From assembly GCF_016757965.1 (NCBI RefSeq), contig NZ_JAEKIW010000005.1:80976-144975 (forward strand): DNA of 64,000 nt, in the 5' to 3' direction. Positions 8,293 through 17,197 of the stretch are shown here, in pieces. The translations under genes and the position numbers were made by a program. The notes under the pieces are model-generated. The model was not told where the DNA came from. It ran no database searches and was given only the letters and a program-made list of their open reading frames with translations. Origin of the DNA: Archaeoglobus neptunius. Lineage in GTDB: Archaea > Halobacteriota > Archaeoglobi > Archaeoglobales > Archaeoglobaceae. How positions within the stretch are numbered: the stretch's first letter is position 1; every line of letters starts with the position of its first letter.

Positions 8293-10266
8293 TCAGCAAA
8301 CCCTCGTTCCCGGATCCACATCCTTCTCGGGAGTTAACAGTATTGCTCTTCCATCTTTCTCGGCTGCCAGTATCATGCCCTTGCTCTCAACTCCCATGAA
8401 CTTTGCAGGTCTGAGGTTGGCGAGTACGACCACAAGCTTGCCTTCGAGCTCTTCAGGTTTGTAGTCTTCAGCAATTCCTGAAACGATCTGTCTCTGCTCG
8501 TCTCCAATGTCCACTATAAGCTTAATCAGTTTTTTACTCTTTTTGATTTTTTCAGCTTTCAGAACTTTTCCGATTCTGATATCGAGCTTCTGGAAATCTT
8601 CAATGGTAACCTCTTCCTTCTCTTCCTTTTCTTTTTCTCCCATGAACCTTTTTTCCATGATTTTCTGAAGCCTCTCGATAACATCATCCTCAATCTTTGT
8701 AAAGGGAACTTCCGGTTTGTCCAGCTTCATAACCGAATCAACCGAGTAGGCATCGCTTAGCCTGCAGTGCTCGATGTCCAAACTCATCGCTCTGGCCATC
8801 TTTTCCATGCTTCTTGGCATAACTGGATAGGCGAAAATGATGAGGGCCTTGGCAAGCTGCAGACATGATGCAACGGCTTTCCTTGCAGCCTCTCTGTCGG
8901 TTTTGATAAGCTCCCAGGGCTTTGCACTCTGGAAGTAAACGTTTCCATAAGTTGCGAGTTCCATGAATGCGTCGCTTGCGATCTTGAATTCCCATTCTTC
9001 CAGCGCTGTTAAAATCTTCTTCTCCGTCTCTTTGATTTTTTCAATGACCTCTTCATCCACACCTTCCATATTTACCTCGCCAAAGTTCTTCCAGGCAAAG
9101 AGCAAAACCCTGTAGAGGAAGTTCCCGAGGGTTGCGATAATCTCATTGTTGACCTTCTCCCTGAACACATCCCATGAGAAGTTCAGGTCTTTCTGATGAG
9201 AGGTGTAGTTGACGATGTAGTATCTCAGATAGTCCGGACTGAGGTTGGATTTGAGGTAGTCCTCTTCAACCCACACAACGTAACCCCTTGATTTGGAGAA
9301 GGTCTTGCCCTCGACCTTTACCATCCCGCTCGCCACGATGGCGGATGGCAGTGTGTAATCTGCACCTTTCAGCATTGCAGGCCAGAATATGCAGTGATGA
9401 TAGACGATATCCAGACCTATGAAGTGTATTATTTCTCCCTCTCCATCGATCCAGATCTTTCTCCAGTCACAGTCCTTTTTTTCACAGGCTTTTTCGGTGA
9501 AACTTATGTATCCGATTGGGGCATCAACCCAGACGTAAACCACGAGCCCCTCCTCTTTCGGAAACCTCACACCCCATTCCAGGTTCCGGGTTATGCACCA
9601 GTCCCTCAAATTTTTTACCCAGTTTCTGGCGTAGTTCAGTGCGTTTTCTGTTCCCTTTAAACTGGACAGATAGTCCTCAAGAAAGTCCCTGAATTCAGTA
9701 AGCTTGAAGAAATAGTGCTTCTGGCTTCTGAACTCAGCCTTTGAACCACAGATCTTGCACCTCGGCTCTTTTATTTCCCCTGGCTCCAGATGCCTTCCAC
9801 ATCCCTGATCGCACTCATCACCCCTTGCCACTGCGCCGCAGTGTGGACAGATTCCCTCAACGTATCTGTCAGGAAGAAATCTCTTGCATTTGGGACAGTA
9901 GGCGAGCATTATCTCTTTTGGGTAAATATAGCCCTTGTCAATCAGTCTGCTGACGATTTCGGCCGTCCTTCTGTGGTGATATTCTGCGTCAGTCCTGCCG
10001 TAATAGTCAAATTTTATGTCCAGTGCATCAAAGATTTTTATAAAATGATTGTGGTAAATGTCTATCAACTCTCTTGGACTAAGACCCTGCTGTTCGGCGT
10101 TGACAACTATCGGTGTACCATGACAGTCGCTTCCGCATACGAAAACGACGTCTTCTCCAGCCATTCTGAGGTATCTAACATAAACATCCGCCGGAACGTA
10201 GGTTCGGAGATGACCGATATGTGCCTTACCGTTAGCGTAAGGGAGTCCACAGGTTACGAGCTTCAT
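8293..10266 (-). CDS. metG: Methionyl-tRNA synthetase
   Basis: A 657-residue class I aminoacyl-tRNA synthetase that charges tRNA-Met. The HIGH motif appears as [10 protein letters not shown] near residue 15 and the KMSKS motif as KTFSKSRG near 325. A four-Cys-pair zinc-knuckle region lies between (CPKCKRF..., CPHCG, CDQGCG, CKICGS). The C-terminal 100 residues form an EMAP/Trbp111 OB-fold, [15 protein letters not shown], which helps tRNA binding and dimerisation. A lysine/glutamate-rich linker joins the two. It is a complete, ordinary enzyme. Confidence 0.96.
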   Translation of the reverse strand: MKLVTCGLPYANGKAHIGHLRTYVPADVYVRYLRMAGEDVVFVCGSDCHGTPIVVNAEQQGLSPRELIDIYHNHFIKIFDALDIKFDYYGRTDAEYHHRRTAEIVSRLIDKGYIYPKEIMLAYCPKCKRFLPDRYVEGICPHCGAVARGDECDQGCGRHLEPGEIKEPRCKICGSKAEFRSQKHYFFKLTEFRDFLEDYLSSLKGTENALNYARNWVKNLRDWCITRNLEWGVRFPKEEGLVVYVWVDAPIGYISFTEKACEKKDCDWRKIWIDGEGEIIHFIGLDIVYHHCIFWPAMLKGADYTLPSAIVASGMVKVEGKTFSKSRGYVVWVEEDYLKSNLSPDYLRYYIVNYTSHQKDLNFSWDVFREKVNNEIIATLGNFLYRVLLFAWKNFGEVNMEGVDEEVIEKIKETEKKILTALEEWEFKIASDAFMELATYGNVYFQSAKPWELIKTDREAARKAVASCLQLAKALIIFAYPVMPRSMEKMARAMSLDIEHCRLSDAYSVDSVMKLDKPEVPFTKIEDDVIERLQKIMEKRFMGEKEKEEKEEVTIEDFQKLDIRIGKVLKAEKIKKSKKLIKLIVDIGDEQRQIVSGIAEDYKPEELEGKLVVVLANLRPAKFMGVESKGMILAAEKDGRAILLTPEKDVDPGTRVC

Positions 10267-10301
10267 GGAGTGGAAAGAAACGGAGGGGTAAATAACGTTT
10301 T

Positions 10302-11618
10302 TTAATCAGCGGTTTTCAACCTGACCTCGAACACCGTACCACTGGGAGTATTGTCATAGACTGTAATAAACCCATCATAAAATTCAATCAGCTTTTTGGT
10401 TATGAAGAGTCCCACTCCAGACCCTGATGTTGAGAACCCCTCATCAAATATCTTCGCTTTGATTTCGTCGGGAATCCCCCTACCATCGTCCCTGACCCTC
10501 AGAATCCCCCAGCTCCCGTCCCTCTCCACCTCAACTTCAACGCTTCCCCCTGAATGCTGAACAGCATTCTGAACGAGATTGAACACAATGGTCCTCAACC
10601 CCTCATTTGCCAGAACCAGAACCTCCTCACCATTATATGCCACGTCAAAGTTCTCCGCCACCTCCTTCGCAATTAAGTCCATTCTTGTTGGAAACAGCTC
10701 TCCAGCCGCCTTCTCGAGATTTGCCATCTCTCTTATCATTTTGGTGATAAAGTCAATGCTCCTTATAGCCTTTTGAGAGAGGTCATCCCCGGTGACTTCA
10801 AGAACTGCTCTCACATACGTCAACGCATTTGCTATATCATGTCTGAGTGTTTTATTGAGGAGCTTCAGATACTCCTCCCTTTTACTGAGCTTCTCGTTTA
10901 AACTGTGAATCTCAGTTGTCTCAACAACTGTTGCAGCAACGGCAGGAAGCCCCTTGTACATGATTCGATTTGGTCTGGCTGTAATCCACTTGACCTTCCC
11001 ATCTTTAGTAACTATTCTCCAGCTGTATGTTTCCAGCCTCCTTTTGCCCGTAACCCTCTCAAGGAATCTGGTGTAGACCGTATCCCGATCTGCCGGATGG
11101 ATGATGGAGAACGGATTTTTTCCCAGAAGCTCCTCTTTGGTATATCCTGTTAGCTCTTCCAGAGCCTTGTTAACGTAAACAAACTTTTCGTTCTGGATGA
11201 TATAAACTGCAGAGAGAGACTCTTCTATCAGAGCTCTGTAAAACTCCTCGCTCTCTTTCAGCCTGTTCTCAAGCTTTTTCATTTTTGTGATGTCTATCCA
11301 GTTTCCGAGGACAAGGTTCTCATCACCGATTTTTATTGGTCTTGCAAATCCGAGAACCCACCTGACCTTGCCATCTTTTCTCACATACCTGGCTTCATAA
11401 AAAGCTTCTTCACCTTTTATGGCTTTCCTTGACGCACCAACCACCTTTGGCAAATCCTCTTCATAGGCAAGATCGACGATTTTCATGCTGTAGAGTTCCT
11501 TTTTACTGTATTTTGTGGCCTTCTCTACTATGTCATTTACGTAAATTACATTGAAATTCCTGTCATGAACATACACGGCCACCAGAGCCTTGTCCACAAG
11601 ATCCCTGAACTCGATCAC
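10302..11618 (-). CDS. Cytoplasmic PAS-PAS sensor histidine kinase
   Basis: A 438-residue soluble kinase with no membrane segment. Two PAS domains (about 5-120 and 125-245) each carry the sequence ..GKVRW and end before a coiled linker. The HisKA-like H-box is [12 protein letters not shown] near residue 260. The ATPase domain follows with the N-box ([13 protein letters not shown]), G1 (DDGRGIPDE) and G2 ([12 protein letters not shown]). All catalytic motifs are present. It starts with GTG. No response regulator is adjacent; the orphan CheY at 57995 is a possible but unproven partner. Confidence 0.9.
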   Translation of the reverse strand: MIEFRDLVDKALVAVYVHDRNFNVIYVNDIVEKATKYSKKELYSMKIVDLAYEEDLPKVVGASRKAIKGEEAFYEARYVRKDGKVRWVLGFARPIKIGDENLVLGNWIDITKMKKLENRLKESEEFYRALIEESLSAVYIIQNEKFVYVNKALEELTGYTKEELLGKNPFSIIHPADRDTVYTRFLERVTGKRRLETYSWRIVTKDGKVKWITARPNRIMYKGLPAVAATVVETTEIHSLNEKLSKREEYLKLLNKTLRHDIANALTYVRAVLEVTGDDLSQKAIRSIDFITKMIREMANLEKAAGELFPTRMDLIAKEVAENFDVAYNGEEVLVLANEGLRTIVFNLVQNAVQHSGGSVEVEVERDGSWGILRVRDDGRGIPDEIKAKIFDEGFSTSGSGVGLFITKKLIEFYDGFITVYDNTPSGTVFEVRLKTAD

Positions 11619-11663
11619 GTAAAAGAGTTCACTTACAGGTTTTTAAAAATTTTTCAAAAAAAA

Positions 11664-13295
11664 TTAGAATTCAGGCATTTCGGGCATATCACTGCCCTTG
11701 CCCTTTTCCTTCTCGAGACCTTTTGCTGCTATAACGTCGTCGATTCTCAGGATCATTACCGCCACTTCTGTGGCTGACCCTATGGCCTGTGTCTTGACTC
11801 TGAGAGGCTCAAAGACACCTTTTTCCTTCATGTCAACAACTTTTCCACTCTCAACGTCGACTCCTGCGTATGTCTGTCCGTTTTCATGGGCGGACTTCAG
11901 CTCGACAAGGACATCAATCGGGTCAATTCCTGCGTTTTCAGCAAGGGTTCTTGGAATGATCTCAAGGGCTGTGGCGAATGCCTCAACTGCAAGCTGCTCC
12001 CTTCCACCGAGGGACGGCGCCCACTCCCTGAGCTTCAGGCTGACTTCGATTTCAGGAGCCCCTGCGCCAACAACGACCTTACCATCCTCTACGGCGCAGG
12101 CCACAACTCTGACAGCATCTTCAAGCCCTCTTGCGATCTCCTCAACCACGTGTTCGGTTCCTCCCCTGACGAGTATTGTTACGGCCTTCGGGTTCTTGCA
12201 GCCAGTTACGAAAACCATCTTCTCATCGCCAACCTTTCTCTCCTCGACCACTGCCGCCTCTCCGAGGTCTTCACCGCTTATATCTCTGAGGTCTGTCAGA
12301 ATCTTTGCTCCGGTTGCCTTTGAAAGTTTCTCCATGTCGCTCTTCTTAACTCTTCTCACTGCGAGAACTCCTGCCTTCGCCAGATAGTACTGGGCAAGGT
12401 CATCAATACCCTTCTGGCAGAACAGCACGTTCGCACCGGCGTTGACGATCTTGTCCACCATCTCCTTGAGCATCGCCTCTTCCTGCTCAATGAACTTCTG
12501 GAGCTTCTCCGGGTCGGTAATTCTTATCTTTGCATCTATTTCAGTCTCCTTAACCTCAAGGGCTGAGTCAAGGAGCAGGATTTTTGCGTTTTCTATTTTC
12601 TTGGGCATTCCGGGGTGCACAACCTCTTTATCAAGAACGATGCCGTCAACAAGTTCGGTCTCCTCAATACTTCCACCCTGCCTCTTTTCGATCTTGATGA
12701 AGTCAGTGTTGACCTCCACCTTACCGTCCTTCTCCTCTGCAATCATTTTAACCGCTCTAACCGCAATGTCTGCAAGTTTCTCCAGTGCAACCTCTGCACC
12801 CTTGCCCGTCATTGCGGTTGAGGCAATCTTCCTCAGAACATCGTCGTCATCCCTGCTGATCGGGATTGCCACCTCACTCAAGATTTGAAGAGCTTTTTCT
12901 GCTGCAAGCCTGTAACCATTTGCGATTATTGCAGGATGGATATCCTGATCAAGCAACTCCTCAGCCCTTTTCAGCAGCTCTCCAGCCAGAACTACCGCCG
13001 TTGTGGTACCATCTCCAACCTCGTTGTCCTGGGTCTTTGCAACCTCTATTATCATTTTGGCCGCCGGATGCTCCACATCAATTTCCTTCAAAATCGTGAC
13101 ACCGTCATTGGTTATGACCACATCTCCGAGGCTATCGACAAGCATCTTATCCATTCCTTTTGGCCCGAGAGTACTCCTCACAGCCTCTGAAATCACTCTT
13201 GCGGCCATAATATTCATCCTCTGAGCATCTCTACCAATCGTCCTCTGAGTTCCCTCTCTCAATATCAACACAGGTTGACCCTGTAACGTTGCCAT
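11664..13295 (-). CDS. ths: Thermosome subunit (group II chaperonin)
   Basis: A 543-residue group II chaperonin subunit that refolds proteins in an ATP-dependent double ring. The equatorial signatures are visible: [26 protein letters not shown] with a leading I, and [15 protein letters not shown]. The apical and C-terminal regions include [10 protein letters not shown] and IRIDDVIAA. The C-terminal tail is short and Met/Glu-rich (DMPEMPEF). Archaeoglobales usually carry two paralogues, alpha and beta; which one this is cannot be told. It has a strong ribosome site and a TATA box. Confidence 0.96.
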   Translation of the reverse strand: MATLQGQPVLILREGTQRTIGRDAQRMNIMAARVISEAVRSTLGPKGMDKMLVDSLGDVVITNDGVTILKEIDVEHPAAKMIIEVAKTQDNEVGDGTTTAVVLAGELLKRAEELLDQDIHPAIIANGYRLAAEKALQILSEVAIPISRDDDDVLRKIASTAMTGKGAEVALEKLADIAVRAVKMIAEEKDGKVEVNTDFIKIEKRQGGSIEETELVDGIVLDKEVVHPGMPKKIENAKILLLDSALEVKETEIDAKIRITDPEKLQKFIEQEEAMLKEMVDKIVNAGANVLFCQKGIDDLAQYYLAKAGVLAVRRVKKSDMEKLSKATGAKILTDLRDISGEDLGEAAVVEERKVGDEKMVFVTGCKNPKAVTILVRGGTEHVVEEIARGLEDAVRVVACAVEDGKVVVGAGAPEIEVSLKLREWAPSLGGREQLAVEAFATALEIIPRTLAENAGIDPIDVLVELKSAHENGQTYAGVDVESGKVVDMKEKGVFEPLRVKTQAIGSATEVAVMILRIDDVIAAKGLEKEKGKGSDMPEMPEF

Positions 13296-13299
13296 TTAC

Positions 13300-13308
13300 A
13301 TCACCTCC
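13300..13308 (-). promoter_or_regulatory. Strong Shine-Dalgarno site of the thermosome gene
   Basis: On the minus strand GGAGGTGAT, the full archaeal anti-16S complement, lies four bases before the ATG at 13295. It fixes the start codon. Confidence 0.8.
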
Positions 13309-13339
13309 TTATTTGCAGATATTGGTGGATTGGGACTTC

Positions 13340-13347
13340 TATATAAA
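13340..13347 (-). promoter_or_regulatory. TATA box of the thermosome gene
   Basis: On the minus strand TTTATATA stands about 45 bases before the start codon, leaving room for a short 5' leader that holds the ribosome site. It is the best TATA match in this gap. A heat-shock operator is plausible for a thermosome promoter, but no clear inverted repeat is visible beside it. Confidence 0.6.
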
Positions 13348-13451
13348 CTTTTCGCTCAGTAAGATGACCTGTCTTTTCCCGAAATTATCTCCCAACTTCA
13401 ACAAACCCATATGTGAAACTCGACGAGATGCGATCACTTACGCTCAGCATA

Positions 13452-13790
13452 GGAGTGTTAACGACAGGAAGCGATAAAATGGATAAGGAAGAAAGAGAAG
13501 GGAACACCAACCAGAACAATAGCAGAGATTGAAAACATAACACCAAGAAGAGTAAACGATTACAGGCAATACAAAGAAGCTGGAGAAATTCCCGAACTAA
13601 GAAGGCCGGGGAGACCTAAAAAAGAATTATCAGAAGAAGAAATAGAAGCTATTAAAGACGCCTAGGAGGAATACATGTGCAATGCAATAGTTCTCCAGAA
13701 AATACTAAAGGAACGAGGTTACAGCATAAGCAAGAACAAAATCCATGTTGAAAATGGTTGAAGAAGTTATGTGGTCACGGCCTTGTTTTA
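13452..13790 (+). pseudogene. N-terminal remnant of an IS481-like transposase
   Basis: One frame encodes the helix-turn-helix head of a transposase: AIKWIRKKEKGTPTRTIAEI, then ITPRRVNDYRQYKEAGE, RRPGRPKKELSEEE and, after an in-frame TAG, NAIVLQKILKERGYSISKNK. A frameshift then moves the end (LKMVEEVMWS) to another frame. The catalytic core does not follow. The sequence is A-rich compared with neighbouring genes. The matching C-terminal remnant, in the same orientation, lies at about 14870-15071. With no other gene, the 611-base gap 13296-13906 holds only this remnant, the thermosome promoter and an AT-rich leader. Confidence 0.75.
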
Positions 13791-13906
13791 TTTGTTGTAT
13801 TTTGTTATATTTTTGATTATTTATTTAGTTAAGATATCGATCACTGGTAATATCAAATAAGATAAAGTTCCGAAATATTAATATTTCGATTAACCTAAAT
13901 TTAACT

Positions 13907-14242
13907 ATGGACAAGAGCGAACTGCTGAAGAGAAAGCAGGAGTGGCTCGAAAAGATTAAAAAGGAAGGGAAGCTGAGAGATCCAACGGAAGATCACAAAA
14001 TAGGTTTGATCGCTCTGCAGAACAAGATAAGAAGAGAGATCCTAAAATTTATCGGAATCGGTAGCAAAAGGACTTTTGGTGAGATAAAAGAGATGTTCAG
14101 ACTCAGCGATACTCAAGCCAAGATGCATTTGGATTTACTTGAGCAAGCTTTGTTTGTCGAATCTTTCGATGAGAATGGCAAGAAGTGTTATGCACTAACG
14201 CCAAGAGGAAAAGCTTATCTTGAAAATGTGGAGTGGAGGTGA
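13907..14242 (+). CDS. Winged-helix DNA-binding protein
   Basis: A 111-residue protein with one winged-helix domain: IALQNKIRREILKFIG, SKRTFGEIKEMFRLSDTQAKMHLDLLEQA, then a wing FDENGKKCYALTPRGKAYL. The preceding 35 residues are charged. It looks like an ArsR/MarR-type archaeal regulator. An A/T-rich leader with ATTTAAC lies just before the ATG. The next frame, an AhpD-like gene, begins four bases after its stop and is broken, so this regulator may be a surviving member of a decayed operon. Confidence 0.65.
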   Translation: MDKSELLKRKQEWLEKIKKEGKLRDPTEDHKIGLIALQNKIRREILKFIGIGSKRTFGEIKEMFRLSDTQAKMHLDLLEQALFVESFDENGKKCYALTPRGKAYLENVEWR

Positions 14243-14245
14243 ATT

Positions 14246-14531
14246 ATGGTTTATGAAGTGTTAAAAAAGAAGGGATAGACTTTGAAGTTTCAGCAAAGAG
14301 ATCATGAAAGATGGAGCGATACCGGCAAGGATGAAGAGGCTAATTGCGATCGCAAGTGCGGTAGCTGTTGGCTGCGACTTTTGCGTTGATCACCATGTAA
14401 AGCTTGCGTATCAAGAGGGAATAAGCAGAAAGGAGATTGTAGAGGTGATATTAGTGGCATCCCTTGTCAGATTCGGCTCTGGAGTTAGATATGTTTTGGG
14501 TGAAAGCGATGAAAATACTGGTGTGCGGTAA
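14246..14531 (+). pseudogene. Broken carboxymuconolactone decarboxylase/AhpD-like gene
   Basis: The core domain is readable from 14304 as MKDGAIPARMKRLIAIA, then GCDFCVDHHVKLAYQEG and SRKEIVEVILVASLVRFG, with the redox CxxC and His of the AhpD family. The expected N-terminus is scattered over other frames: MVYEVLKKKG from 14246 stops at a TAG (14276-14278), GIDFEVSA continues from about 14272 in a second frame, and EIM resumes in a third. Two frame changes lie within 60 bases, near an A6 run. An internal ATG at 14304 could still give a 75-residue protein. Confidence 0.7.
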
Positions 14532-14779
14532 AGGTGCTTGCGGAAAGAGTGTTGTGGTTGCCTTAATTGCAAAAGAACTTGCGAAAGAAGGTAGGGTTCT
14601 TGTTGTTGATACAGATGAGTCCAATTTCGGTATGTACAGAAATTTCGGTGTTGAGTATCCCAAAGACTTTATGGAGTTCTTAGGAGGCAAGGATGTCGTA
14701 AGAACAAAAGTAGTGATAGAACAAAGATGTTCAAAGAAATTACGAAATTCCAGATGATTACCTCGTTAGCTGGAGGTAA
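14509..14779 (+). pseudogene. Truncated CooC/MinD-like P-loop ATPase
   Basis: The open frame begins MKILVCGKGACGKSVVVAL, a Walker A of the CooC (Ni-CODH maturation)/nitrogenase iron-protein family, and continues VLVVDTDESNFGMYRNFG. It stops after 82 residues (14757). A further family-like piece, EIPDDYLVSWR, is readable in another frame at 14744-14776, with FKEI in a third frame just before. A whole CooC is about 250 residues, so the rest is lost. It overlaps the end of the AhpD-like remnant by 23 bases. Confidence 0.7.
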
Positions 14780-14869
14780 ACCAAAACCAACTTAACTGAC
14801 CGTGTGAATCACGTAAATAGATGCAGATGCCGTATTATCTCAACAGAGCATAGATTAACCACATCGTAT

Positions 14870-15071
14870 GGAATCTCCTGGTACAAAGCTGGTAACTTCC
14901 AGAATAAAGCATCCCCAAACAAACGGCAAGATAGAGAAATCTTTGACTGCCACAGCAGGTACAGAGATGGCTTCGTTTACTGGTACAACAACGTTATAAC
15001 GTTAGATTCCATGAGAACCTTGCACCAAACACCATCTCCAGACGCCAGAAGATGCATTCTGGAGCAGGTAG
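14870..15071 (+). pseudogene. C-terminal remnant of an IS481-like transposase
   Basis: Three frames together spell the tail of an rve-type transposase: LVTSRIKHPQTNGKIEK (from 14889), then RYRDGFVYWYNN in another frame, then QTPEDAFWSR ending at TAG 15069-15071. HPQTNGKxE and the WYN and TPxxAFW segments are typical of IS481 family ends. The catalytic D,D residues are missing. Between 14780 and 14870, and between 15072 and 15150, I see no gene. The gene-free stretch 14780-15229 therefore holds this relic and the promoter of the next gene. Confidence 0.72.
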
Positions 15072-15153
15072 CCTGTTGAAGTTAAGGGTTTGTTTGGCAG
15101 CTAAGCTTTTCGATGAGATGTTGGGGAATGAGTGAGTTTAGAAGGGTTTAAAA

Positions 15154-15172
15154 GGTCAAAAATTTTTGGACC
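15154..15172. repeat. Short A/T-rich inverted repeat
   Basis: GGTC-AAAAATTTTT-G-GACC is a compact self-complementary element just downstream of the transposase relic and about 60 bases before the DsrE-like gene. It could be a transcript end for the relic, an element terminus or an operator. Only the symmetry is directly seen. Confidence 0.35.
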
Positions 15173-15198
15173 ATATAAACCCACTAGCTTTACAAAAA

Positions 15199-15225
15199 CT
15201 TTATAAACGTTTATTTAACAGCGTT
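15199..15225 (+). promoter_or_regulatory. Promoter with TATA box and AACAGCGTT motif
   Basis: A TATA-like CTTTATAAAC at 15199-15208 stands about 25 bases before the ATG at 15230, which predicts a leaderless or nearly leaderless mRNA. The motif AACAGCGTT (15217-15225) lies between the two and would overlap the transcription start. Near-identical motifs occur at 17175 and 20210. A repressor site is inferred from position. Confidence 0.5.
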
Positions 15226-15229
15226 TAAT

Positions 15230-15622
15230 ATGGAGCAGGACAGGATAAACGGCATCATCATCCACAGCGGTGAGTGGGATAGGATATATCACGGATTCAG
15301 CATCGCGAGCGTTCTTGCATCAATGGGGGAGGAAACACAGGTGTTCCTGTCATACTGGGCATTGAAAAACCTGTGCAGAGGATATGAGGTGTTTGAAAGC
15401 GAAGAGGCTGAAAGGGAGATACGAGAGGGTATGAAAAAGGGAATTGTGAAAAGAATCGAGCAGGTTGTGAATGTTGGCAAAGCTTTCGGAACACTCAGGG
15501 TCATTGCCTGTTCCGGAAGCATGGCCCTTTTCAACATCAGGGAAGATGAACTTCCATCCTGGGTTGATAAAGTGGGGGGCCTAACCGAGGTTCTCGGTGC
15601 AGATAATGTGATCTTTATTTAA
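15230..15622 (+). CDS. DsrE-like (DsrE2/peroxiredoxin-type) protein
   Basis: A 130-residue DsrE-fold protein: an initial strand GIIIHSGEWDRIYHGFSIAS, an AlkJ-like VFLSYWALKNL and the conserved C-terminal cysteine segment LRVIACSGSMALFNI, followed by LGADNVIFI. This pattern is typical of DsrE2-type proteins linked to sulfane-sulfur transfer. The Cys in ACSGSM would be the acceptor residue. It is the first gene after the mobile-element debris and has its own promoter. A ferredoxin-partner gene follows 101 bases later. Confidence 0.72.
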   Translation: MEQDRINGIIIHSGEWDRIYHGFSIASVLASMGEETQVFLSYWALKNLCRGYEVFESEEAEREIREGMKKGIVKRIEQVVNVGKAFGTLRVIACSGSMALFNIREDELPSWVDKVGGLTEVLGADNVIFI

Positions 15623-15723
15623 ACTTCTTTATTCAAAATAATTGAATTTGACTGCAGCAAATTTGGAGTAAACCGAAAGTTTTAGGGAAAAAGTAGACAT
15701 CCACTGAAATCTCAGGTTATTCC

Positions 15724-16128
15724 ATGAGACAGTGGCCGGTTAAGATACTGCTTGTCCATCCGAAGGCGGAATTTATGCAGGATAGGAAGCTAACACTCGC
15801 CGCAGATTGCGCTGTGCTTATAAACAGAGAACTTGGAGATCGATTCGCCAAGGAGACAGTTATAATAGGCTGTCCGATGCTTGAAGACCCGAAAAGAACG
15901 TTTGAGAAAATAAAAATGATAATGGCCGAATCCAGTGCTGAAGAGATAGACGTCTACACCATGGAGGTGCCCTGCTGCATTGCCATGCAGATGATGGTTG
16001 AAAAATCTGCAGGGGATAAGAAGGTTAACAGGTATATTGTGAGAGTGGGAGGAGAGGTCGAGGATTACAGGGGGTTTATAGATGAGAGGATGATTGAGGC
16101 AGAGAAGAGAGCTCACAGAGGACATTGA
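15724..16128 (+). CDS. Ferredoxin-partner domain protein (detached C-terminal domain)
   Basis: A 134-residue protein beginning MRQWPVKILLVHPKAEF, followed by LAADCAVLINR, VIIGCPMLEDP and TMEVPCCIAMQMM. In many anaerobes this domain, which often starts with RQWPVQL, is the C-terminal half of a single protein that follows a two-cluster ferredoxin. Here it is its own gene and precedes a separate ferredoxin (16094), whose start overlaps its end by 35 bases. The cysteines in AADC, IGCP and PCC are conserved candidates for metal or redox roles. Function is unknown. Confidence 0.65.
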   Translation: MRQWPVKILLVHPKAEFMQDRKLTLAADCAVLINRELGDRFAKETVIIGCPMLEDPKRTFEKIKMIMAESSAEEIDVYTMEVPCCIAMQMMVEKSAGDKKVNRYIVRVGGEVEDYRGFIDERMIEAEKRAHRGH

Positions 16129-16432
16129 GATTGGACAGGTGATCGGTGTGAGGAGGAAGATAATAGCGATCGATAGAGAGATGTGCATAGGGTGTGGCAG
16201 GTGCGTCAATGCCTGCCCCACATCAGCCTTAACTCTCGAAGACGAAAAGGCGAAGCTCGTTGATGAGAAACTGTGCGATGGATATGGATCATGCATAGCA
16301 GTCTGCCCCAGCAATGCTCTGTACATCGAAATCAGAGATGCCGAACCGTTTGACTGGAGCATTCTGGAGAGAATAGATTTTGATTCCTTCCTTGAAAAGC
16401 TTGCGAAGCACCACAAGCCTGCAGAGCTATGA
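16094..16432 (+). CDS. Two-cluster ferredoxin
   Basis: A 112-residue iron-sulfur electron carrier. The first site is complete, CIGCGRCVNACP (Cys 31, 34, 37, 41). The second, CDGYGSCIAVCP (Cys 61, 67, 71), has Tyr at the usual second cysteine, as in the CDGLGAC type of ferredoxin; its cluster may be atypical. About 30 residues follow. The ATG at 16094 gives a 35-base overlap with the partner gene; a GTG near 16139 is a possible alternative that still keeps both clusters. Its stop overlaps the next start as ATGA. Confidence 0.82.
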   Translation: MRQRRELTEDIEIGQVIGVRRKIIAIDREMCIGCGRCVNACPTSALTLEDEKAKLVDEKLCDGYGSCIAVCPSNALYIEIRDAEPFDWSILERIDFDSFLEKLAKHHKPAEL

Positions 16433-17118
16433 AACTGCAGAAATTTAAGCTGGAAAATCGCAAGCGGTTCTTGAATCTGATTCCGCGAATGGGTGGAGCA
16501 TGGAGTATATGGCTCGCATCCACAATTATGGGATTGAAATTTTTCTCGATAGAAGGTCTGACTGCCAGCCTGCTGGTTCTTCTCTCTGTCAACTCTCTGC
16601 TGGATAAAAGGCCGGGTAAAAGGGGTCGTGTCTTTCTGCTGATGCTTGCAGCTCTCATCACGTTCGGAATTTTTAAAAATTCGGATTTTCTGGTTGTTGT
16701 TATCCCGTACTCCTTGCTCTTTGCCATTAACAGACTTACCAGTTCACAGAGATTGTTCATTGTAACCGGTTCTCTGCTTCTTACATTTCCCTTTCCGCTT
16801 ATGGCAGGATTGTCTGGCGAAATTAGCCTGAAAATTCTCAGTCCGCTGGTACTGCTCATATCACTGACTATCTTTAACCTGCTCACGGCGGAGTCAGCAA
16901 TCTTCAGAAAAAGAACAGACTGGAGGAACTATCTGAGTCTGACAGTTCTCTCATCACTGTTTTACATTCTCGCTCCAGTTTTTGTATTTGCTGCCGTTAC
17001 GGCCTGCTCACTGTTCGTTCTCATTTTCTCATCACGCATCACTCTGAAGAAGCTTGGTTTCTCTCTTTTAGGACTGCATCTACTTTATGCGGTTACCTAT
17101 CTAATCTATATCGATTAA
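16429..17118 (+). CDS. Polytopic membrane protein of unknown function
   Basis: 229 residues with about six hydrophobic segments (for example LTASLLVLLSVNSLL, VFLLMLAALITFGIF, FLVVVIPYSLLFAI, ILSPLVLLISLTIF, SLFYILAPVFVFAAV and FSLLGLHLLYAVTYLIYI) separated by short basic loops. No catalytic motif is recognisable. It begins four bases before the end of the ferredoxin gene, so it is translated with it and may anchor the redox proteins at the membrane, which is an inference. The family was not recognised. Confidence 0.6.
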   Translation: MKLQKFKLENRKRFLNLIPRMGGAWSIWLASTIMGLKFFSIEGLTASLLVLLSVNSLLDKRPGKRGRVFLLMLAALITFGIFKNSDFLVVVIPYSLLFAINRLTSSQRLFIVTGSLLLTFPFPLMAGLSGEISLKILSPLVLLISLTIFNLLTAESAIFRKRTDWRNYLSLTVLSSLFYILAPVFVFAAVTACSLFVLIFSSRITLKKLGFSLLGLHLLYAVTYLIYID

Positions 17119-17147
17119 TAGTTTTATTTAAATTAACCATCAAAAAA

Positions 17148-17183
17148 TTTAAATATTTTGTAAACACAGTTAATAACACTGTT
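17148..17183 (+). promoter_or_regulatory. Promoter with TATA box and AACACTGTT palindrome
   Basis: A TATA-like TTTAAATA (17148-17155) is followed 20 bases on by AACACTGTT (17175-17183), the complement of the motif found before the ThiF gene. It lies within a longer imperfect palindrome, AAACAnnGTTAnTAACnnTGTTT (17162-17184). A strong AGGAGGTGG ribosome site follows. The arrangement suggests a regulated start of a new transcript for the membrane pair. Confidence 0.5.
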
Positions 17184-17197
17184 TAGGAGGTGGTAGT

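Noticed and set aside
11698..12888. Long plus-strand frames opposite the thermosome gene
   Set aside because: Low-complexity Ser/Thr/Phe/Leu-rich translation, typical of the antisense of a conserved coding gene.
13677..13679. In-frame TAG in the transposase relic as a possible pyrrolysine codon
   Set aside because: The same relic also has a frameshift and no catalytic core, so ordinary decay explains the stop; no pyl genes are in the window.
14804..15079. A 91-codon open frame as a separate gene
   Set aside because: Its content is explained as one of the frames of the IS481-like C-terminal relic; the residues before and after match only in other frames.
15632..15650. ATTCAA...TTGAAT inverted repeat after the DsrE-like gene as a terminator or operator
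   Set aside because: The six-base A/T-rich arms in AT-rich intergenic DNA are expected by chance; no T run or TATA geometry supports it.
15790..16416. A 208-codon minus-strand frame opposite the ferredoxin genes
   Set aside because: The plus strand encodes clear ferredoxin motifs and coupled starts; the antisense has no recognisable domain.
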